DNA of 39,973 nt from Ruminococcus sp. GTDB taxonomy: Bacteria > Bacillota > Clostridia > Oscillospirales > Ruminococcaceae. Location: assembly GCA_017624895.1 (NCBI GenBank), contig JAGAMB010000033.1, positions 1 through 39,973 on the forward strand, in the 5' to 3' direction. The first letter of the stretch is position 1; each line of letters starts with the position of its first letter. A model generated the notes under the pieces. It searched no databases, was not told the DNA's origin, and saw only the letters and a program-made list of their open reading frames with translations. Positions 36,946 through 39,973 of this stretch are shown piece after piece. The position numbers and the translations under genes were made by a program.

Positions 36946-39261
36946 ATGAATAATATGAATCCCGAGTTTAAGATAAGAGAGGTAGCCGAGCGAATTAGAC
37001 TGACTCGTGAGTCTGTGGGCTTTACTCCCGAAGAAATGGCTGAAAAATGCGGCATTTCAGCTTACGAGTACCTTGCATATGAGGGCGGAGCAAAGGATTT
37101 CAGCTTCACCTTTATCTATAAATTCGCAAATGCCTGCGGTGTAGAGATTACTGAGCTTATGGAGGGCGAGTCACCTCGTATTGCCAGCTTTGATATCACA
37201 AGAGCAGGTCAGGGACATCCTATCGCAAGACGCGCAGGACTGAGCTATATGCGTCTTGCCCCTAATTTCAAGAATAAGATAGGCGAACCATTCCTTGTAA
37301 CAATTCCCTATGTTGACGAGAAGTACAGAGTTCCCCATCCGCATACCCACGAGGGGCAGGAGATGGATATTGTTATCAGCGGTCAGCTTAAAGTTCAGGT
37401 TGGCGATAATGTTGAAATCCTCAACGAGGGCGACTCTATTTATTATGACAGCTCCGAGCCTCACGATGAATGGGCAGTAGGCGGTCAGGAATGTAAATTC
37501 TATGCTGTAGTATTCGGTGCAAATGCTCCTCAGAGAGCAATTCAGCATCTTGAACCTGTTATTCTGCCGGGTGTTACAAACTTTGATCTGGCTAAGGTTG
37601 AAAATCCTGTTGCAGATAAGTTTGTTGAAGTTGAAACAAACGAAAACGGCGAAATGACAGATATTCGCTTTAAGAATACGGATACATTCAACTTTGCATT
37701 TGATGTTGTTGACGCACTTGCAGAGAAAAATCCCGACAAGGCAGCTCTTATTTATGTTGCCGAGGATTTAAGCGATAAGAAGTTCACTTTTGCGGATATG
37801 AAGAAATATTCCAATATGACCGCAAATTATTTCCGTTCTATGGGAATTAAAAAGGGCGACAAGGTTATGCTTGTCCTCAAGCGTCACTATCAGTTCTGGT
37901 TCGCAATCCTTGCTCTCCACAAGATTGGTGCAGTTGTAATTCCTGCAACACATCAGCTTGTTAAGCATGATTTCGAATACCGCTTTGAAGCTGCTAATGT
38001 CAAGGCCATCGTATGTACAGCCGATGACGGTGTAGTTGAGCAGGTTGACCTTGCCGAGGACGGAGTAAATGTAAAGCTTATAAAGATGATCGTCAACGGC
38101 GAGCGCGAGGGTTGGTTCAATTTCAACGACGGTATCAAGGGCTGCAGCGATGTGTTCGAGCGTCCTACAGATCCAAAGGAGCTTTCCTGCGGTACAGAGC
38201 CTATCCTTATGTATTTCACATCAGGTACAACAGGCTATCCAAAAATCGCTACACACAGCCATTTATATGGTCTTGGTCACTTTGTAACAGCACGTTACTG
38301 GCATAACGTAGATCCAAACGGTATTCACTTCACTATATCCGACACAGGCTGGGGAAAAGCGCTGTGGGGTAAATTCTACGGTCAGTGGCTTAGTGAAACC
38401 TGCGTATTTGTATATGATTTCAACCGCTTTGATGCGGCAAAGATACTCCCGATGTTCAAAAAATATAATATCACAACATTCTGCGCACCTCCTACAATGT
38501 TCCGTTTCTTTATCAAGGAAGATCTTGCAAAATATGATCTCAGCAGCATAAAGTATGCAACAGTTGCAGGCGAAGCGCTTAATCCAGAGGTTTATAACCA
38601 GTTCCTCAAACATACAGGCGTTAAGCTTATGGAGGGCTTCGGACAGACTGAAACTACACTTGTTATCGGTAACTTTGTAGGTATGACAGCGCGTCCCGGC
38701 TCAATGGGTAAGCCTAATGCACAGTATGACGTTGATATAGTTGACGAGGACGGAAACACAGTTAAGCCCGGTGAAACAGGCGAAATTGTTGTCCGTGTTG
38801 ATAAGAATACACCTCCCGGACTTTTCCTCGGCTATTACAATAATGAGGAAAAGACAAAGGAAGTATGGCATGACGGACTCTACCACACAGGTGATACAGC
38901 TTGGAAGGACGAGGACGGTTATTTCTGGTATGTCGGCAGAGTTGACGATGTTATCAAGTCGTCGGGCTACCGTATCGGACCATTTGAGATTGAAAGCGTT
39001 ATTATGGAGCTTCCGTATGTTCTTGAATGTGGTGTAAGTGCTGCTCCCGATCCTGTAAGAGGTCAGGTTGTAAAGGCTTCTATCGTTCTCACAAAGGGAA
39101 CTGTAGGCACAGACGAGCTGAAAAAGGAAATTCAGACATATGTCAAGGAGCATACAGCACCTTATAAGTATCCCCGAATTGTTGAGTTTATGGACGAACT
39201 TCCCAAGACTATCAGCGGAAAAATCAGACGAGTGGCTCTCAGAGGGGAAAGTAAGAAATAA
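36946..39261 (+). CDS. XRE-type HTH / cupin / AMP-forming acyl-CoA synthetase fusion
   Basis: A 771-residue protein of three parts. Residues 9-74 form an XRE-type helix-turn-helix (IRLTRESVGFTPEEMAEKCGISAYEYLAYEGG). Residues about 128-190 form a cupin with metal-type histidines in PHPHTHEGQE (H131, H133, H135), then GDSIYYDSSEPHDEW. From about 240 on lies an ANL-superfamily acyl-CoA synthetase: P-loop YFTSGTTGYPK (423-433), GFGQTET (564-570), YHTGDTAWKDEDGYFWYVGRVDDVIKSSGYRIGP, and the A10 lysine in PKTISGK (K759). It most resembles medium-chain or acetyl/propionyl-like acyl-CoA synthetases. All catalytic motifs look intact. AAGGAG precedes the ATG. It stands alone, with its own promoter and terminator. 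The acid substrate and any DNA target are unknown. Confidence 0.9.
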   Translation: MNNMNPEFKIREVAERIRLTRESVGFTPEEMAEKCGISAYEYLAYEGGAKDFSFTFIYKFANACGVEITELMEGESPRIASFDITRAGQGHPIARRAGLSYMRLAPNFKNKIGEPFLVTIPYVDEKYRVPHPHTHEGQEMDIVISGQLKVQVGDNVEILNEGDSIYYDSSEPHDEWAVGGQECKFYAVVFGANAPQRAIQHLEPVILPGVTNFDLAKVENPVADKFVEVETNENGEMTDIRFKNTDTFNFAFDVVDALAEKNPDKAALIYVAEDLSDKKFTFADMKKYSNMTANYFRSMGIKKGDKVMLVLKRHYQFWFAILALHKIGAVVIPATHQLVKHDFEYRFEAANVKAIVCTADDGVVEQVDLAEDGVNVKLIKMIVNGEREGWFNFNDGIKGCSDVFERPTDPKELSCGTEPILMYFTSGTTGYPKIATHSHLYGLGHFVTARYWHNVDPNGIHFTISDTGWGKALWGKFYGQWLSETCVFVYDFNRFDAAKILPMFKKYNITTFCAPPTMFRFFIKEDLAKYDLSSIKYATVAGEALNPEVYNQFLKHTGVKLMEGFGQTETTLVIGNFVGMTARPGSMGKPNAQYDVDIVDEDGNTVKPGETGEIVVRVDKNTPPGLFLGYYNNEEKTKEVWHDGLYHTGDTAWKDEDGYFWYVGRVDDVIKSSGYRIGPFEIESVIMELPYVLECGVSAAPDPVRGQVVKASIVLTKGTVGTDELKKEIQTYVKEHTAPYKYPRIVEFMDELPKTISGKIRRVALRGESKK

Positions 39262-39265
39262 AAGG

Positions 39266-39297
39266 AGCTATTAGCTGTTAGCTTTTAGCCATTAGCG
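39266..39297. repeat. TTAGCT heptamer block 1
   Basis: AGCTATTAGCTGTTAGCTTT followed by TAGCCATTAGC: about four degenerate 7-mers. It is the inverted counterpart of block 3 at 39514. Confidence 0.7.
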
Positions 39298-39302
39298 TTT
39301 TG

Positions 39303-39338
39303 GAACGGTGGATTTGTTTCTGCCGTTCTTTTTATTTT
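39303..39338 (+). terminator. Intrinsic terminator of the fusion gene
   Basis: GAACGG/CCGTTC stem with a 14-nt loop, followed by TTTTTATTTT. It lies between heptamer blocks 1 and 2. Confidence 0.75.
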
Positions 39339-39340
39339 AA

Positions 39341-39374
39341 AGCTGTTAGCCTTTAGCTTTTAGATTTTAGCTAA
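39341..39374. repeat. TTAGCT heptamer block 2
   Basis: AGCTGTTAGCCTTTAGCTTT followed by TAGATTTTAGCTAA, in the same orientation as block 1. Confidence 0.7.
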
Positions 39375-39513
39375 TTTGGCGGTAGATATATTTTGTATTA
39401 TCTTGTAACACCAAAATTATATATAAAAAGAACTTTATAAAAGCAAATGGTAGAGGGCTTAAATGAAACTTATTTCTGCCGTCTTTTTTATCTTGGTAGA
39501 GTGGTGTTATCTG
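39375..39513. other. A/T-rich spacer with a duplicated terminator half
   Basis: No gene seen. TTTCTGCCGTCTTTTTTATC (about 39471-39490) closely repeats TTTCTGCCGTTCTTTTTATT at 39316, the right half of the terminator, which suggests local duplication together with the heptamer blocks. Confidence 0.45.
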
Positions 39514-39546
39514 TCAGCTAATAGCTAACGGCTAACGGCTAAAGGC
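39514..39546. repeat. TTAGCT heptamer block 3 (inverted)
   Basis: TCAGCTAATAGCTAACGGCT followed by AACGGCTAAAGGC, the reverse complement type of blocks 1 and 2. Blocks 1 and 3 thus frame a 216-bp segment as inverted repeats. Confidence 0.7.
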
Positions 39547-39679
39547 TTTGTCTTTAAAAGTTAAATATAAAAAATATTTAGATTTTTTTGAGAAAAACTA
39601 CCGTGAACATTCGGTTTTTGCCGAAATACAGCCGAAAATCGGCTCAAAAAATTTTTTTGAAAAAATTTAGAAAAAACCC

Positions 39680-39708
39680 TTGACAAACGTGAAAAAGTAT
39701 GATATAAT
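39680..39708 (+). promoter_or_regulatory. Promoter of the tRNA array
   Basis: Consensus TTGACA, 17-nt spacer and TATAAT, 81 nt before the first tRNA. It is among the best promoters in the window, as expected for stable RNA. Confidence 0.9.
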
Positions 39709-39789
39709 TAATATCGTCGTCAGGGAGGAAACGCAAAACACTAAAACACGAACCTGATAACAACAATTGCATAAATGGTCAAAGCTTAT

Positions 39790-39865
39790 GGGGGTTTAGC
39801 TCAGCTGGGAGAGCATCTGCCTTACAAGCAGAGGGTCACAGGTTCGAGCCCTGTAGTCCCCACCA
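39790..39865 (+). tRNA. tRNA-Val (anticodon TAC)
   Basis: A full cloverleaf: acceptor GGGGGTT/AGTCCCC (with two G-U pairs), D-arm GCTC/GAGC, anticodon stem TCTGC/GCAGA with loop CTTACAA, and T-arm ACAGG/CCTGT with TTCGAGC. CCA is encoded. Anticodon TAC reads GUA and other Val codons by wobble. Confidence 0.95.
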
Positions 39866-39869
39866 TATT

Positions 39870-39946
39870 GGCCCGGTAGTTCAGTTGGTTAGAACGCTAG
39901 CCTGTCACGCTAGAGGTCGTGAGTTCGAGCCTCATCCGGGTCGCCA
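39870..39946 (+). tRNA. tRNA-Asp (anticodon GTC)
   Basis: Acceptor GGCCCGG/CCGGGTC, D-arm GTTC/GAAC, anticodon stem CTAGC/GCTAG with loop CTGTCAC, T-arm GTGAG/CTCAT. The discriminator is G and CCA is encoded, both expected for Asp. It starts 4 nt after tRNA-Val. Confidence 0.95.
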
Positions 39947-39951
39947 TTTAT

Positions 39952-39973
39952 GCCTCTGTAGCTCAGTTGGTAG
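39952..39973 (+). tRNA. 5' part of a third tRNA, probably tRNA-Thr
   Basis: GCCTCTGTAGCTCAGTTGGT and AG have the acceptor, TA and D-arm layout of a tRNA, cut by the window edge 5 nt after tRNA-Asp. Val-Asp-Thr order is common in Firmicutes arrays, but the anticodon is outside the window. Confidence 0.75.

Noticed and set aside
36946..39261. Fusion gene read as a non-ribosomal peptide synthetase adenylation module
   Set aside because: There is no carrier-protein or condensation domain. The C-terminal region and A10 lysine follow free-standing acyl-CoA synthetases.
39266..39546. Heptamer blocks considered as a CRISPR array
   Set aside because: Units are only 7 nt and contiguous or degenerate, without regular unique spacers, and there are no cas genes.

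Overview
The window reads as chromosomal DNA of a cellulosome-forming, low-GC Gram-positive of the Clostridia, most likely Ruminococcus or a close relative. The reasons are: a sortase-anchored cohesin-like protein with Thr/Pro linkers at the left edge; a dockerin-bearing GH26 mannanase and a dockerin-bearing CAP protein on the right; typical Firmicutes promoters and GGAGG ribosome-binding sites; and Firmicutes gene orders (mazG-hup-rqcP, rimP-nusA-ylxR-ylxQ-infB-rbfA). I see no phage, transposase, CRISPR array or plasmid functions.

Layout. 1-588: 3' end of a cell-wall-anchored, probably ScaE-like, cohesin protein. 653-4082: a TtcA-family tRNA thiolase facing a four-gene run (small membrane protein, ung, metF, stand-alone methionine-synthase reactivation domain). 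4273-6673: an orphan solute-binding lipoprotein with an NAD-dependent epimerase. 6707-11167 (minus strand): rqcP, hup, mazG, trpS, an unrecognised 171-aa protein and an aminotransferase. 11329-12933: a MOP-family flippase. 13068-14021: a lipoprotein divergent from a 2[4Fe-4S] ferredoxin. 14277-18001: a second orphan solute-binding lipoprotein with a GT-C-like membrane protein. 18191-18820: a membrane-anchored Ig-like protein. 19061-27459: the translation and ribosome-maturation cluster rimP-nusA-ylxR(rnpM)-ylxQ-infB-rbfA-nrnA-truB-ribF. 27650-33000: a four-gene ABC export cassette of the GldA/GldF/GldG plus DUF4340 type, then a small unknown gene. 33258-36479: GH26 mannanase and CAP-dockerin genes, convergent. 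36946-39261: a three-domain fusion of XRE-type HTH, cupin and AMP-forming acyl-CoA synthetase. 39790-39973: start of a tRNA array (Val, Asp, and a third, probably Thr).

How the genes work together. The left-edge protein could hold cellulosome components on the wall, while the mannanase and CAP protein would plug into scaffolds through their dockerins. The two lipoprotein operons (binding protein plus sugar-nucleotide-like epimerase; binding protein plus GT-C-like protein) share a layout without permeases and may serve envelope glycans, but this is inference. The central cluster is housekeeping.

What stands out. (1) The HTH-cupin-acyl-CoA synthetase fusion joins a DNA-binding domain, a small-molecule-sensing fold and an activating enzyme in one chain. 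(2) Three families of intergenic repeats: a modular palindromic element around GGGCGGATATTATCCGCCC (three sites), a structured element ending TTTTTTAGAGAACCC (three sites, all inside or beside the translation cluster), and TTAGCT-rich heptamer blocks before the tRNA array. (3) Paralogous orphan binding-protein operons. (4) Several short or unassigned proteins in conserved contexts. All functional names come from motifs read by eye; no database search was possible.
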